In this document: piece by piece, positions 7,711 through 16,002 of the stretch
How positions within the stretch are numbered: position 1 is the stretch's first letter
Layout of the letters: every line of letters begins with the position of its first letter
Notes under the pieces: model-generated
Seen by the model: only the letters and a program-made list of their open reading frames with translations
Told to the model about the DNA's origin: nothing
The model's database searches: none
From: Pelagibacterium halotolerans B2
GTDB lineage: Bacteria; Pseudomonadota; Alphaproteobacteria; Rhizobiales; Devosiaceae
DNA: 64,000 nucleotides
Direction: 5' to 3'
Assembly: GCF_000230555.1 (NCBI RefSeq)
Contig: NC_016078.1
Location: 682,001 to 746,000 of the forward strand
Program-made: the position numbers and the translations under genes

Positions 7711-8016
7711 CTATGCCCGACCGGCGGCGCGGCGTTTGCGCCAGCGGCGATGCGCCCGTTCGCCAGGTGCGCGGTTTTTGATGGCGCGAGAAACGCCGCG
7801 CAGCCGCCGCATCGCTGCGTCGGCCTGGCGTCTGCGCTCAGCGGCCGGCAACTGCTTGGCTGGTTGTGCCTGTTCGGTGTGAACATTGGTCGTTTGAACC
7901 GCTACGGTCCGCACCTCGGCTCCCGCGCCCGTGTTGGCCGCGACGAGGGCCGGTCCCATCGCCAGCCCCAGCATGGCGGTCAGTCCGGCCGGAAAATATC
8001 CTATTCGAGATTTCAT
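7711..8016 (-). CDS. Small exported or membrane-anchored basic phage protein
   Basis: 101 residues from ATG at 8016, preceded by AGGAGGAACG. An N-terminal hydrophobic segment with a basic start (MKSRIGYFPAGLTAMLGLAM, then GPALVAANTGAGAEV) resembles a signal peptide. The rest is rich in Arg and Ala and ends RAHRRWRKRRAAGRA. It lies among connector genes. No family recognised; an envelope-directed role is only inferred from the hydrophobic N-terminus. Confidence 0.55.
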   Translation of the reverse strand: MKSRIGYFPAGLTAMLGLAMGPALVAANTGAGAEVRTVAVQTTNVHTEQAQPAKQLPAAERRRQADAAMRRLRGVSRAIKNRAPGERAHRRWRKRRAAGRA

Positions 8017-8024
8017 CGTTCCTC

Positions 8025-8588
8025 CTAAGCCATGACAAAGCCAGGCCGCCCGGCCAGGCTCTCGAAAATCTTCTCGCGCTCGGCGGCAATGTCTCCGCTC
8101 AGCGTGAACTGGTAATCGCCGGCCCGTTCCGATTTGAGCCCGCCGCGATAGGACAGATCGAGCGCCATCAGCTTGATGACCGCCTCGTCCCGCGCCGCCT
8201 GGTTGGCACGCGGCGTATAGGTCAATCGCACCAGCGGCGCCCAATAGGTGCGCCCGTTCGGTCCGCCGGTCAGCCGCTGCAGCGTGCGGCCGCCATGAAC
8301 GATCCGGTAATCGGTAGCGTCCAGTTCGACCTCGGCCGCCGCCTGGCCGGAATTGCCCGGATCGATTTCGGTCACGCTGACCGGCTGGTCGGGATCGATC
8401 GCGCGAGCCACATTGAGCACCTTGCGCCAGCGCCCCTGTTCGTCCAGGTCGGCCAGCTCGATCGTCGTTTCCTCGGCCGCGCCGAACCGCGCATCGATCT
8501 CGGCCATGAGCCCGTCGATCATCGCCTGCAGCTCGGTATCGGAAAGATCGCTTCCCGTGCGTTCCTTCACACGATCGATAAGGGCCAT
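8025..8588 (-). CDS. Head-tail adaptor (gp6-like) protein
   Basis: 187 residues starting MALIDRVKERTGSDLSDTEL, the typical opening of gp6-like connector proteins, with AAGAGGATGA as ribosome site. The middle (DYRIVHGGRTLQRLTGGPNG) and the C-terminal helix (EREKIFESLAGRPGFVMA) fit a head-tail adaptor that docks below the portal. It is followed within 9 bases by the small basic gene. Confidence 0.75.
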   Translation of the reverse strand: MALIDRVKERTGSDLSDTELQAMIDGLMAEIDARFGAAEETTIELADLDEQGRWRKVLNVARAIDPDQPVSVTEIDPGNSGQAAAEVELDATDYRIVHGGRTLQRLTGGPNGRTYWAPLVRLTYTPRANQAARDEAVIKLMALDLSYRGGLKSERAGDYQFTLSGDIAAEREKIFESLAGRPGFVMA

Positions 8589-8654
8589 TTCATCCTCTTG
8601 AGGCCTCGTGCGGGGCGGCCCCATCGCCGCCCCGCCATGCACTGCTCTCGGGGT

Positions 8655-9116
8655 TTATTCCTGGTCTGTGTTCGGTGCGCCCAGCGCCTTCGCCTCGGCC
8701 ACCCAATCCTGCCAATTGGCAATTCCGCGCCAACCTTCGAGCGCCGGCGGACTGGCCGGGTCGACCCCGGCCAGCGCGGCGATGGTGTCGACCCCGGCAG
8801 CGGCAAGAGCCTTTGCCGTTCCCGCCCCGATGCCCTTGACCTTTGTCAGCTCATGGGCTTCGTCCTTGGGGGTCGCGCCGGTCTGGGGCTTTTGCGTCCC
8901 GTTCGGATTGGACTTGGGCGTTCTCGGTTTTTCCGGCTTTTGCGCCGGCTTGCCTTCGGGTTTGGCGCGTCCGTCCGTGAGGCGGTATTTCTCGGCGGCG
9001 CTGTCGGGGATTTCGTCTCCGATGGCGGCATAGAGAAAGGCGGCATCCTTGTGCCCTTCGGGGACGGCGCGTGACTTGTCGGCATTGAGATAGATGCGTT
9101 CTGCGGCCTTCATCAT
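8655..9116 (-). CDS. Helix-hairpin-helix phage protein downstream of capsid
   Basis: 153 residues from the ATG pair at 9111-9116 (a GTG at 9128 overlapping the previous stop is the alternative). The N-terminal part (MKAAERIYLNADKSRAVPEG) has the look of a small DUF found after capsid genes. A Lys/Pro linker follows, then a helix-hairpin-helix domain: LTKVKGIGAGTAKALAAAGV and DTIAALAGVDPASP. Such fused HhH tails occur in phage head-region proteins. DNA contact in the head is inferred. Confidence 0.65.
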   Translation of the reverse strand: MMKAAERIYLNADKSRAVPEGHKDAAFLYAAIGDEIPDSAAEKYRLTDGRAKPEGKPAQKPEKPRTPKSNPNGTQKPQTGATPKDEAHELTKVKGIGAGTAKALAAAGVDTIAALAGVDPASPPALEGWRGIANWQDWVAEAKALGAPNTDQE

Positions 9117-9124
9117 TTTTCGTC

Positions 9125-9415
9125 TCACTCTTCCTCGGGATCGCCCTCATGGCGCGACCAGAGCACGTGCAGAAAGTCGCCCGTGGTGTCGGTGCCCTCT
9201 TCGGGATCGTTTTCGATAACGCCGCCCTTGGTGGCGTGAATGGAAAATTCCGCCGTGCGGTCGACGCGGGTCGGCGGCGTGCCGGGCGTGATGTGCTCGA
9301 CCGACAGCAACGTGTCGCCTGGGGATAGCGCGCCAGGCACAACGTGCTCCCCGGCGGCTCCGCCTGGGATCATCGCGCACCCGATCGGGGTCTCAAATCC
9401 TGATATGGTTGGCAT
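9125..9415 (-). CDS. Small phage head-region protein
   Basis: 96 residues, MPTISGFETPIGCAMIPGGA at the start, then a beta-rich Thr/Pro/Gly pattern and an acidic end (HEGDPEEE). It follows the capsid gene after a GC-rich hairpin. A head decoration role is possible from size and position; I do not recognise the family. Confidence 0.6.
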   Translation of the reverse strand: MPTISGFETPIGCAMIPGGAAGEHVVPGALSPGDTLLSVEHITPGTPPTRVDRTAEFSIHATKGGVIENDPEEGTDTTGDFLHVLWSRHEGDPEEE

Positions 9416-9440
9416 TGGCGTTTCCTTGGTCTTTTGGTGA

Positions 9441-9467
9441 CCCGCCCTGGCCGTTGACCAGGGCGGG
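9441..9467 (-). terminator. GC-rich hairpin after capsid gene (no U tract)
   Basis: Perfect 10-bp stem CCCGCCCTGG / CCAGGGCGGG with a 7-base loop, 24 bases past the capsid stop on the minus strand. There is no T run after it, so it is more likely a transcript-stabilising or attenuating hairpin than a full terminator. Confidence 0.4.
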
Positions 9468-9490
9468 CGCTACGGGCTGTCCGGGACCAA

Positions 9491-10804
9491 TCAGAGGCCC
9501 GTAACGTCGCAGAACGCGGCGGGGCGGAAGATGACAAGCGCCACGCGCATGTCGCCGCGCACCGTGCGCTTGCCTTCGGCGAACTGGGTGCCGACATAAC
9601 CCACCTGGATATCGACGCCCTTGCGTTCGAACGCACTGATCCAGGCCGGCTGGAACGAGCCCACCATGCCCGAGCCGGCGGCGCGGGCTTCGTTCTGGAC
9701 GACAGGTAGGCCCCACATGCGCTCCGGCCCGGCCTCGCTGGGCGAACCCCAGATGTAAACGCCGTCCGTGGTGCGCAGCAGCCGCACGCCCTGCCAGTCG
9801 GTGGGGTGCATGACGTGGTGCGTGGGGATGGCGCGGCCGACCGTGCGGATTTTGGTCATCGCCTTGAAAAAGGCGTCCGGCACCGGATCGGCGCCCTTGG
9901 CCTGGGTCTGAATACCCGAGACGTTGACGATGCCGCGCAGATTGGGCGCGGTGCCATTGCCCACATAGGCCTGGGTGTCGAGCCGCTGGCGCAGTCCGAA
10001 GGTCAGACGCCCGTTGATGTAGCCCTGCATCATCAGGACATCTTCGAGCTGCTCATCGGTCACCGGCAGGCTGTCGGTGATCTTGCGCACGTCCGAGGAG
10101 CGCTCGGTGAACGCAAACTCGCTTTCACCATAGGCCGCGCCTTCGGCTTTCTCCGCCGCGCCATGGGTGCGGGTGGTTTCTTCCATGTATTTGACGGCGG
10201 CCTGGCCGATCGGTGACATCGGGATGATGTCGATGAGCTGCAGCGGCCGCGTGGCGGCTTCGACAAAGCCGGGCATGCGGACGCTTTCGGGCGCGAAACC
10301 CGCACCCGTCGACATCAGCGCCTTGGTCAGGATCGTTTCGATCTGCATGCCCTTGGCCAGCGCTTCGGACGGCAGCATGTCATACGAGAAATCGATCCCG
10401 CCCGGCGTGCCGCGCTTGATCCAGTCCTCATAGGCCTTTTCCTCGGCCAGCAACTCGCCGAGCGACTTGACGCGCGGGCGCTCACGATCTCCGCCCTTTT
10501 CGCCAGGCATGGGCAGGCGGCTCTTAACCTTCTCGCGGTCGGCATGGCTGCCCGCCGCCTTTTCGGCCGCTTCGAGCGCCTCGGCTTCCTTGCCCAGTTC
10601 GTCGAGCTCGGCGTTCTTCTCGTTGACGCGCTTGACGATGTCGATCGTGGTTTTCAGATCGTCGCCCAGATTGGATTTGATCGTGTCTTTCGACACCTTC
10701 TGGAAATCATAGGTGCCATCATCGGTCTTGGCCTCTTCAAAGACCTTGCCGAGGGCATCCTGTTTCGCCGCGAGCTTCTCGCGGACTTGGGTCAGGGTGG
10801 ACAT
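9491..10804 (-). CDS. HK97-family major capsid protein
   Basis: 437 residues, MSTLTQVREKLAAKQDALGK, with AGGAGAGATGG ahead of the ATG. The first 120 or so residues form a charged coiled scaffold-like delta domain, expected to be removed by the S78 protease encoded upstream. The rest has the HK97 fold signs: SVRMPGFVEAATRPLQLIDI, then FAFTERSSDVRKITDSLPVT, and a C-terminal GDMRVALVIFRPAAFCDVTG. Capsid and protease are separated by an unusual 367-bp gap that carries a candidate late promoter. Confidence 0.95.
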   Translation of the reverse strand: MSTLTQVREKLAAKQDALGKVFEEAKTDDGTYDFQKVSKDTIKSNLGDDLKTTIDIVKRVNEKNAELDELGKEAEALEAAEKAAGSHADREKVKSRLPMPGEKGGDRERPRVKSLGELLAEEKAYEDWIKRGTPGGIDFSYDMLPSEALAKGMQIETILTKALMSTGAGFAPESVRMPGFVEAATRPLQLIDIIPMSPIGQAAVKYMEETTRTHGAAEKAEGAAYGESEFAFTERSSDVRKITDSLPVTDEQLEDVLMMQGYINGRLTFGLRQRLDTQAYVGNGTAPNLRGIVNVSGIQTQAKGADPVPDAFFKAMTKIRTVGRAIPTHHVMHPTDWQGVRLLRTTDGVYIWGSPSEAGPERMWGLPVVQNEARAAGSGMVGSFQPAWISAFERKGVDIQVGYVGTQFAEGKRTVRGDMRVALVIFRPAAFCDVTGL

Positions 10805-10929
10805 AGCCCATCTCTCCTAAAGCGTTTGGCATCTGGCCGTCGGCGTCCGCGCTGTTGGCCGCATCGAACAGGACCCGGCGTCGGCGCCGGGCTCTTGATC
10901 GATGACGCTATGGGAGGGGGGTGATTTGA

Positions 10930-10950
10930 TATATCCGCGCAGCTGCGCGG
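10930..10950 (-). promoter_or_regulatory. Candidate late promoter dyad, copy 2
   Basis: TATATC followed by the perfect 16-bp palindrome CCGCGCAGCTGCGCGG (10935-10950). It is 126 bp upstream of the capsid start. On the minus strand the palindrome runs directly into GGATATAT, a possible -10. The same layout occurs at 6293-6313 and 18652-18670. It lies inside the 367-bp gap 10805-11171, which otherwise holds a micro-ORF and a terminator on the plus strand. Confidence 0.55.
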
Positions 10951-10984
10951 ACGTTCGTGAAATCTTTGGGGAGACGGCCAAGCT

Positions 10985-11068
10985 ATGACCGAAATCGCCA
11001 TGGAAATCCAGACCGCCGCAAAACGCGGCCTCGGTTCGGAAACGATCGCGCCATTAAACGGGTATTGA
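10985..11068 (+). CDS. Possible plus-strand micro-ORF (27 aa)
   Basis: ATG at 10985 with GGGGAG upstream, stop at 11066-11068. Encodes MTEIAMEIQTAAKRGLGSET plus seven residues. It lies between the palindrome at 10935-10950 and a plus-strand terminator at 11121-11148, so a short rightward transcript is plausible. It may instead be part of a small RNA. Low confidence as a protein gene. Confidence 0.3.
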   Translation: MTEIAMEIQTAAKRGLGSETIAPLNGY

Positions 11069-11120
11069 ACGGCTTTGGGCGGGGTGTGGGAGATTTTGCG
11101 GGCAAGGACAGCGCAGAAAC

Positions 11121-11148
11121 GGCCCACAGCGCTCTGTGGGCCATTTTT
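11121..11148 (+). terminator. Rho-independent terminator, rightward
   Basis: 9-bp stem GGCCCACAG / CTGTGGGCC with loop CGCT, followed by ATTTTTT on the plus strand. It faces against the late operon, so it ends a rightward transcript from the 10.9 kb gap before it runs into the protease gene antisense. Confidence 0.7.
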
Positions 11149-11171
11149 TCGGCTCGTCGGTCTCGACAGGT

Positions 11172-11912
11172 CTAGCGGCCGAAACGGCGGCGCGCGTCGC
11201 GTGTGAAAAAGGCCGCTGCCGCCGCCTCGGCCTGGGCGATCGACTTCGCGACATCGGCGTCGGCATCATCGCCGGACAGAAGTGCATCCATCTTGGCCTT
11301 GAGGCGGGCAAGCTGTTCGATGCGCGCCGCGCTCATCGGACGCCCTTCGGCTTCGCGCAGGCCCTTGATCGAGCCGGCCCGCTCGATGATGTCGTCGATC
11401 TCGTCGATCACCTGGTCGATCCGCTCGGCGAACCCGCCCCGGTTCTTGAGCGACAGAGTGCCCGTGCCCACCCCGGCGCCGCGCACCACGGTCGAGACCT
11501 CATGGACATCGAGCCGCTTGAGCACACGGATTTCCTGGCCTTCCCGCATCTCCTTGCTGTGGTCGATCGTTTCGAAGCCGTAGGACCATTCCTGGATGGC
11601 CACGCCTTTCTCCAGGTCGAACTTGAGGGCCGAATGCCATTCCTTGCCGGCCTCCGATCCGAGGTTGAGGTGCAGCTCGGCAAAGGCGGCATCGCCATCC
11701 TCATAGACCCGCGCCTTGCCCAGCGGCATGGCGGAGCGATTGTGGGCCGGCAGGATTTGCGCCCACTGCTCGCCGCCGCTCTTCCAGGAGAATGCACCGG
11801 GCTCGTAGGTATCGCCGTCATGATCGACGGCCGACAGGGTGGCGATCTTGGCCAGGCCGTGCCCCTTGTCGTCCATTTCCTTGACGGTCAGCGTTTTCGT
11901 TTCAGTCGTCAT
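11172..11912 (-). CDS. Prohead protease (S78/HK97 gp4-like)
   Basis: 246 residues starting MTTETKTLTVKEMDDKGHGL. It has LPAHNRSAMPLGKARVYEDG around the catalytic His and the conserved DVHEVSTVVRGAGVGT strand of HK97-type maturation proteases. It cleaves the capsid delta domain during head maturation. The C-terminal third is a helical, acidic tail (IDDIIERAGSIKGLREAEG) that may guide packaging of the protease into proheads. It lies just after the portal gene with a 3-base gap. Confidence 0.9.
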   Translation of the reverse strand: MTTETKTLTVKEMDDKGHGLAKIATLSAVDHDGDTYEPGAFSWKSGGEQWAQILPAHNRSAMPLGKARVYEDGDAAFAELHLNLGSEAGKEWHSALKFDLEKGVAIQEWSYGFETIDHSKEMREGQEIRVLKRLDVHEVSTVVRGAGVGTGTLSLKNRGGFAERIDQVIDEIDDIIERAGSIKGLREAEGRPMSAARIEQLARLKAKMDALLSGDDADADVAKSIAQAEAAAAAFFTRDARRRFGR

Positions 11913-11915
11913 GGC

Positions 11916-13994
11916 TCAATCCTCGCCAAAATAGGGTGCAAAGCTCAAAGTCCCGTTGGGGTGTTCGTCGGCCGCCATCGCCTCGGCTTCTTCGGCCGAG
12001 ACGATTGTGCCGTCCCGCGCGATGCAATCGGCATCCGACCGGCCCGGCCCCAGCCGGCCGTCAAACACCACGAACTGCACGACATTGGCCGCTTTGGCCC
12101 GCGCCAGCGTCGAGACGTTCTGGGCGTACTTGGTTTCGGTTCGCGCGATGGTGCGCGCCCGGCTCTCCGGGCTTGCCCAGGGGCCGCTTTCCACCTGGGC
12201 GGCGATGCGGCTCACCATCTGGGCGATACCTTCGCCCTCCGAGCGCGACACGGCGATGGCATCGAACAGAGCCTCGCGCGTCTGGTCGCCCAGATCGATC
12301 AAACCGGCCCGCCGGCCGCCGGCACCGGCCACGGCCCGCGCCACCGGATCGGGCAGGCTCGCATCGATCCCGGTCAGTCCGGCCGCCTCGGATACCTTGC
12401 GCGCCACGTCCACATAATGGGCCTCATAGACCTTCTGGAACGTCGTGCGGTGTGCCGCGATCCCCAGTCCGTCAAGAATGCGCTCGACGAGCAGCGTGTC
12501 CGATTTCGTCTCGCCAGCCGGGCCATCCTTGGGTTCGGGCGCTTCGGCATCCAGTATCGGCTTGGCGATCTTGGCAGCATCCTTGGCCAGGGCCGCGAAA
12601 AAGCCCTTCAAACGCCTTTCCATGGATTTTGAAAGCGGCTCGACCTGCGCGTCCAGGGCGCGAATGAACACCATGACGCGCCGCCGCGCCCGCGGCGTCG
12701 CCCGCGCCTTGTTCTCCAGCGCCTTCGCAGCCTCGGGGGTGATGTCGATAACCCGCGCGGGGGCACCCGCCGGCACTTCCATCATCATTGCGTTGCGCAA
12801 ATAGATGCGATGGCTGTCGTCGACATCGAGCCCCAGAGCCTCGCGCCCGTCTGCCACCTCGGCCCAACCACCGGCTATCGCCGTGTTCATGCGCGTGGTC
12901 AGCTTGTCCAGATCGTCCTGCAGCGCCGAGACTTCGCTCGTATCGTACTTTGTGGTCAGCCCGTCAGTCGTCCCGAAATCGGGCAGCAGCGAGCGGTCGA
13001 GCTCATCGGCCATCACGCGCAGAACGGGCAGCACGCCGTTTTGCCAGGCGAGCTTGATCAATTCGGCCATGGTTGCCCCGACCTTGGTTTGCTGCAGGCC
13101 TGACCCGAACCCCACGACAGCGGCGGGGATGCCCAGCTCGGCGCAGATGCGTTCTTCGGCGATGTCGCGCGCCTCGCTCATGTTCATCTGCTGGGGATTG
13201 AACCCGAACTGGCTCACCTCGGTTGGGGCGCCCATCACCATGGCGCTGCCCCTTCGATCCCCGCCGAACGCCTGGCCGAACCACGCCTTGGTGGCCGCCA
13301 CGTCCTCGGGCGTTGGCATGACACCGCCCTTGGGTGAAATCACCACGCCTGGCACGCCCATGTTGCGCAGCAGCGAAGCGACGAAATTGGAACTTTCGAG
13401 ATCCATGAAGATCTCGCGCAGCGCGCCGCCGATCGGAGAAATGCCCTTGCGGGGATTGCGCGGATCGATGCCGTGTCGGAAATGCACCACGTCCTCGAAA
13501 GCCACATCGTACTGCATGCCGTTGCCCGGCGTATATCGGTAGTGCGAAATGAACTCCGACCCGTCCTCGGGCCATCTCGGCTCCATCGTCCAGTGCGGCA
13601 CATACCAGAGCTCGGCCGGCCGCCCCAAGCCATTGCGCATTTTGAGCCAATAGCCGTTACCGTCGAACAGATACGAAAACAGCGTGCCCGACCACAGCGC
13701 GATGTCGCCATAGTATTTGTTGGGCCGGGCGATCAGCGCCAGCATCTTGTGATCGGCCACTTCGTCCACCGAGCCGTCGCGCTTGCGCCGCTGAACCGTC
13801 AGCCGCGCCTCGGGGACGGCGCGCTGTATCCACTGGATCGGGGCAGTGACAACCGAGCTGTCGAGCCCGTCGCCGATTTCCTTGCGATAGTCGAACCGCG
13901 TGCGCTTGAGCAGGCGTCCGAAATCGATCGGCTGGCCGGCGTGGCGCATGCCAAGCAGCTTGGGGAGATTGAACGCCTTCGCGAGCCAATTCAT
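11916..13994 (-). CDS. Portal protein fused to a MuF-like head morphogenesis domain
   Basis: 692 residues from ATG at 13994 (MNWLAKAFNLPKLLGMRHAG). Residues about 1-430 are an HK97-type portal, with LARPNKYYGDIALWSG-like and ELGIPAAVVGFGSGLQQTKV text. After a basic linker (ATPRARRRVMVFIRALDAQV) comes a helical region, then the MuF/SPP1-gp7 signature: ARTIARTETKYAQNVSTLAR, FDGRLGPGRSDADCIARDG and DEHPNGTLSFAPYFGED at the very end. Portal and minor head protein are normally separate genes in Mu (gp29, gp30). The start codon is 2 bp past a palindromic repeat that supplies GGGAGCGCGCT as ribosome site. Confidence 0.88.
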   Translation of the reverse strand: MNWLAKAFNLPKLLGMRHAGQPIDFGRLLKRTRFDYRKEIGDGLDSSVVTAPIQWIQRAVPEARLTVQRRKRDGSVDEVADHKMLALIARPNKYYGDIALWSGTLFSYLFDGNGYWLKMRNGLGRPAELWYVPHWTMEPRWPEDGSEFISHYRYTPGNGMQYDVAFEDVVHFRHGIDPRNPRKGISPIGGALREIFMDLESSNFVASLLRNMGVPGVVISPKGGVMPTPEDVAATKAWFGQAFGGDRRGSAMVMGAPTEVSQFGFNPQQMNMSEARDIAEERICAELGIPAAVVGFGSGLQQTKVGATMAELIKLAWQNGVLPVLRVMADELDRSLLPDFGTTDGLTTKYDTSEVSALQDDLDKLTTRMNTAIAGGWAEVADGREALGLDVDDSHRIYLRNAMMMEVPAGAPARVIDITPEAAKALENKARATPRARRRVMVFIRALDAQVEPLSKSMERRLKGFFAALAKDAAKIAKPILDAEAPEPKDGPAGETKSDTLLVERILDGLGIAAHRTTFQKVYEAHYVDVARKVSEAAGLTGIDASLPDPVARAVAGAGGRRAGLIDLGDQTREALFDAIAVSRSEGEGIAQMVSRIAAQVESGPWASPESRARTIARTETKYAQNVSTLARAKAANVVQFVVFDGRLGPGRSDADCIARDGTIVSAEEAEAMAADEHPNGTLSFAPYFGED

Positions 13995-14110
13995 AGCGCG
14001 CTCCCAGAAAAAGTGGATGCCGGTTTTTCGGTTCGGGAGCGCGCCCTGGGTTGAGGCGTGAGCGATTTGGAACCACAAATCCGCAAGGCACTTTTGTTGA
14101 AATCGCTCAT
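13991..14110 (-). CDS. Coupled micro-ORF ending in a palindromic repeat (39 aa)
   Basis: ATG at 14110 overlaps the terminase stop as ATGA, and the TGA at 13991-13993 overlaps the portal ATG. It starts MSDFNKSALRICGSKSLTPQ, and the C-terminal half is encoded by the repeat at 13996-14044. The length (39 aa), both overlaps and the repeat-derived ending match the ORF at 1880-1999, although the repeat is read in a different frame. Likely role: coupling translation across a module junction; it may not make a stable protein. Confidence 0.4.
   Translation of the reverse strand: MSDFNKSALRICGSKSLTPQPRARSRTEKPASTFSGSAL
13996..14044. repeat. Interspersed palindromic element, copy 2
   Basis: 49 bp with perfect 10-bp inverted ends GCGCGCTCCC / GGGAGCGCGC and the core AGAAAAAGTGGATGCCGG + TTTTTCGGTTC. 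It fills the junction between the Mu-type terminase and the HK97-type head genes. Confidence 0.88.
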
Positions 14111-15429
14111 GCCGGTATCCAATCATCGTCGAGTGTGCGTTCTGCCGCCGGCTTGTCCTGGGCGGCCGCAGGCGAGAGCGGGCGCCATTGGGCAGCGTCC
14201 ATCCCAGCAGCCGCATTGATCCCAAGGAACAATGCCCAGGTGCGGTCGGCGTGGTCGTCATCGCGTTCCGCCACAAAGCGCGGAGCTCCGGTGGGACCGG
14301 AAATCTTGCGCAGCTTGTGAAGGTCGGAGCGAAGAGGCACGTCGCCGGCTTTGATGCGCACCCGACGGTCCTCGAAACGCTCCTTACCCTGGGTCGCCAT
14401 GACCAGCTTGCTCGACGAGGTGAACAGCACGCCCTCGATCCGGCCGCCATAGCGGCGCTGGGCGTCTTCGACGACCTTTTCGCCCATACCGGTTTGATCG
14501 ATGCAGGCCCGCGCCACATGGTAGCGGGTCATTACGTCGTCAAAGGCCATATCCATATCGGCAAAGGTTGCGCGCTTCTGTTCGATCCGCTCTCGTTCCC
14601 AGAGAACGTCACCGATGAGCTCCAGCACATAGATGACGTGCAGATCGTTTCGCCGGCCGATGTCGCGCCCGACATAGCAGGGGCCGCCCTGGTAACCTTC
14701 GCGATGACCGGCGTCATCGTCTTCACAAGACGCTATCAACGCATAGCTTAACCATGCACTCGCCTCATCGAGATAGCGCAGCTCGTATTCCTGCGCCCAG
14801 GCATCCTCATCCGCAATGCCTGCGCGCAGCTCGTCGATGTCGCGCGGCAAGCCATCGGCAACAGCCTGGTAGATATCGACCACATGCCGGGACCAAGCAT
14901 CGTCCTCGGCCGTGTCCAACTCATAAAACTTGCCGCTCTTACCGTTCGGGGTCGATGTGACGCGGAGCTTCCAACCCGCCGAAATCACCGGGAAGAGCGC
15001 CTTCCAGATCGCATTGCTGTCTTTGTGAAAGGCGAACTCATCGAGAAAGACATTGGAGGAAAAGCCGCGCGCCGTATCTGGATTGGCCGGGAGTGCGGTG
15101 ATCTTCGATCCGTGCGGCAGTTCCACCTCCAGCGCCCGGTAGCTCCCACCGTCACCGATCCAATCGAACTCCGCTTCGGTAAAGGCCAGCCCATAGGCTT
15201 TGGCGTGGGGAAACACGCCCTCGTGCATCGCTTCTCGCGCCTGCCGTTCGCCACGAGAAAGGATTACCCAACGGGTCTTTCTGCTCTTAACGACATGTTC
15301 GAAACAGTCGTCGACACATTCAAGAGTGGTGGTGAACGTCTTTCCGGTCTGGCGGGCAAACTTGCCCATTTTGAACCGTGATCGGTCGGCAAACCAGCGC
15401 TGCTGATAGCCATAGAGAAGAGGCTGCAT
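14107..15429 (-). CDS. Terminase large subunit (Mu gp28-like)
   Basis: 440 residues starting MQPLLYGYQQRWFADRSRFK. It shows a Walker A-like motif GKFARQTGKTF near residues 22-32, a Walker B with catalytic acid in NVFLDEFAFH, and nuclease-domain residues in GGPCYVGRDIGRRNDLHVI and RACIDQTGMGEKVVED. It translocates DNA into proheads and cuts it headful-wise. It follows the DUF3486 small subunit after 2 bases. Confidence 0.9.
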   Translation of the reverse strand: MQPLLYGYQQRWFADRSRFKMGKFARQTGKTFTTTLECVDDCFEHVVKSRKTRWVILSRGERQAREAMHEGVFPHAKAYGLAFTEAEFDWIGDGGSYRALEVELPHGSKITALPANPDTARGFSSNVFLDEFAFHKDSNAIWKALFPVISAGWKLRVTSTPNGKSGKFYELDTAEDDAWSRHVVDIYQAVADGLPRDIDELRAGIADEDAWAQEYELRYLDEASAWLSYALIASCEDDDAGHREGYQGGPCYVGRDIGRRNDLHVIYVLELIGDVLWERERIEQKRATFADMDMAFDDVMTRYHVARACIDQTGMGEKVVEDAQRRYGGRIEGVLFTSSSKLVMATQGKERFEDRRVRIKAGDVPLRSDLHKLRKISGPTGAPRFVAERDDDHADRTWALFLGINAAAGMDAAQWRPLSPAAAQDKPAAERTLDDDWIPA

Positions 15430-15431
15430 GG

Positions 15432-16001
15432 TTACACGTCCTCTTCAATGCCGTAGGCCTTGCGGATCAGGCGCAACACTTGTGCCGCGTCCACGGGCTG
15501 GCCCGCGCGTTCAACCTCGCCGGCCACCTCGCCAACAGCCTTTTCCAGCTTGGCCCTGGCTTCGGCTTCCATCTGGCGGCGATGATCAGCAGAACTCTTT
15601 TGAGCCGTCACTGTGTCTCGATAGGCCCGCGCTAGCTCCATCGCTCCTTTCGGCGTCGTGACGCCGTCCGACAGTTCGTCGATCAGGACCTTGAGGAACT
15701 CTGAGAGCACGATATCGGTCTTGCCGATTTCTTCGGGCGTCAGGCGTTCGGCAATGCCTGAATAGAGATGCCGCCTTTCTTCCAGCTTTTGCGTCCAGTT
15801 CTTGAGCCGCACCGCGCGCCGGTTGAATGCCGATTTCGAGATTGGGCCGAGCCCCTTCGACGCGAGCCGCTCGTTGAAATCGTCCAGGATGTCGCTCTGA
15901 AAGCGCTCCATCTTATTGAGCTCGGCCATAGCCCAAAGCACGTCCTCGCGTGCCTCCTCGGGCAAAAGGTCGAGCGATGACAGGACGCGGCGCTGGCGCA
16001 T
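15432..16001 (-). CDS. Small terminase-like protein, DUF3486 (Mu gp27 family)
   Basis: 189 residues, MRQRRVLSSLDLLPEEAREDV. It contains FNERLASKGLGPISKSAFNRR, the helix-turn-helix-like segment of DUF3486, followed by long helices suited to ring assembly. It pairs with the gp28-like large subunit directly downstream. Confidence 0.88.
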   Translation of the reverse strand: MRQRRVLSSLDLLPEEAREDVLWAMAELNKMERFQSDILDDFNERLASKGLGPISKSAFNRRAVRLKNWTQKLEERRHLYSGIAERLTPEEIGKTDIVLSEFLKVLIDELSDGVTTPKGAMELARAYRDTVTAQKSSADHRRQMEAEARAKLEKAVGEVAGEVERAGQPVDAAQVLRLIRKAYGIEEDV

Positions 16002-16002
16002 T

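Noticed and set aside
13994..14519. Extended portal start reading through the palindromic element
   Set aside because: It would overlap the terminase gene for over 400 bases in antisense-like composition; ATG 13994 has a good ribosome site.
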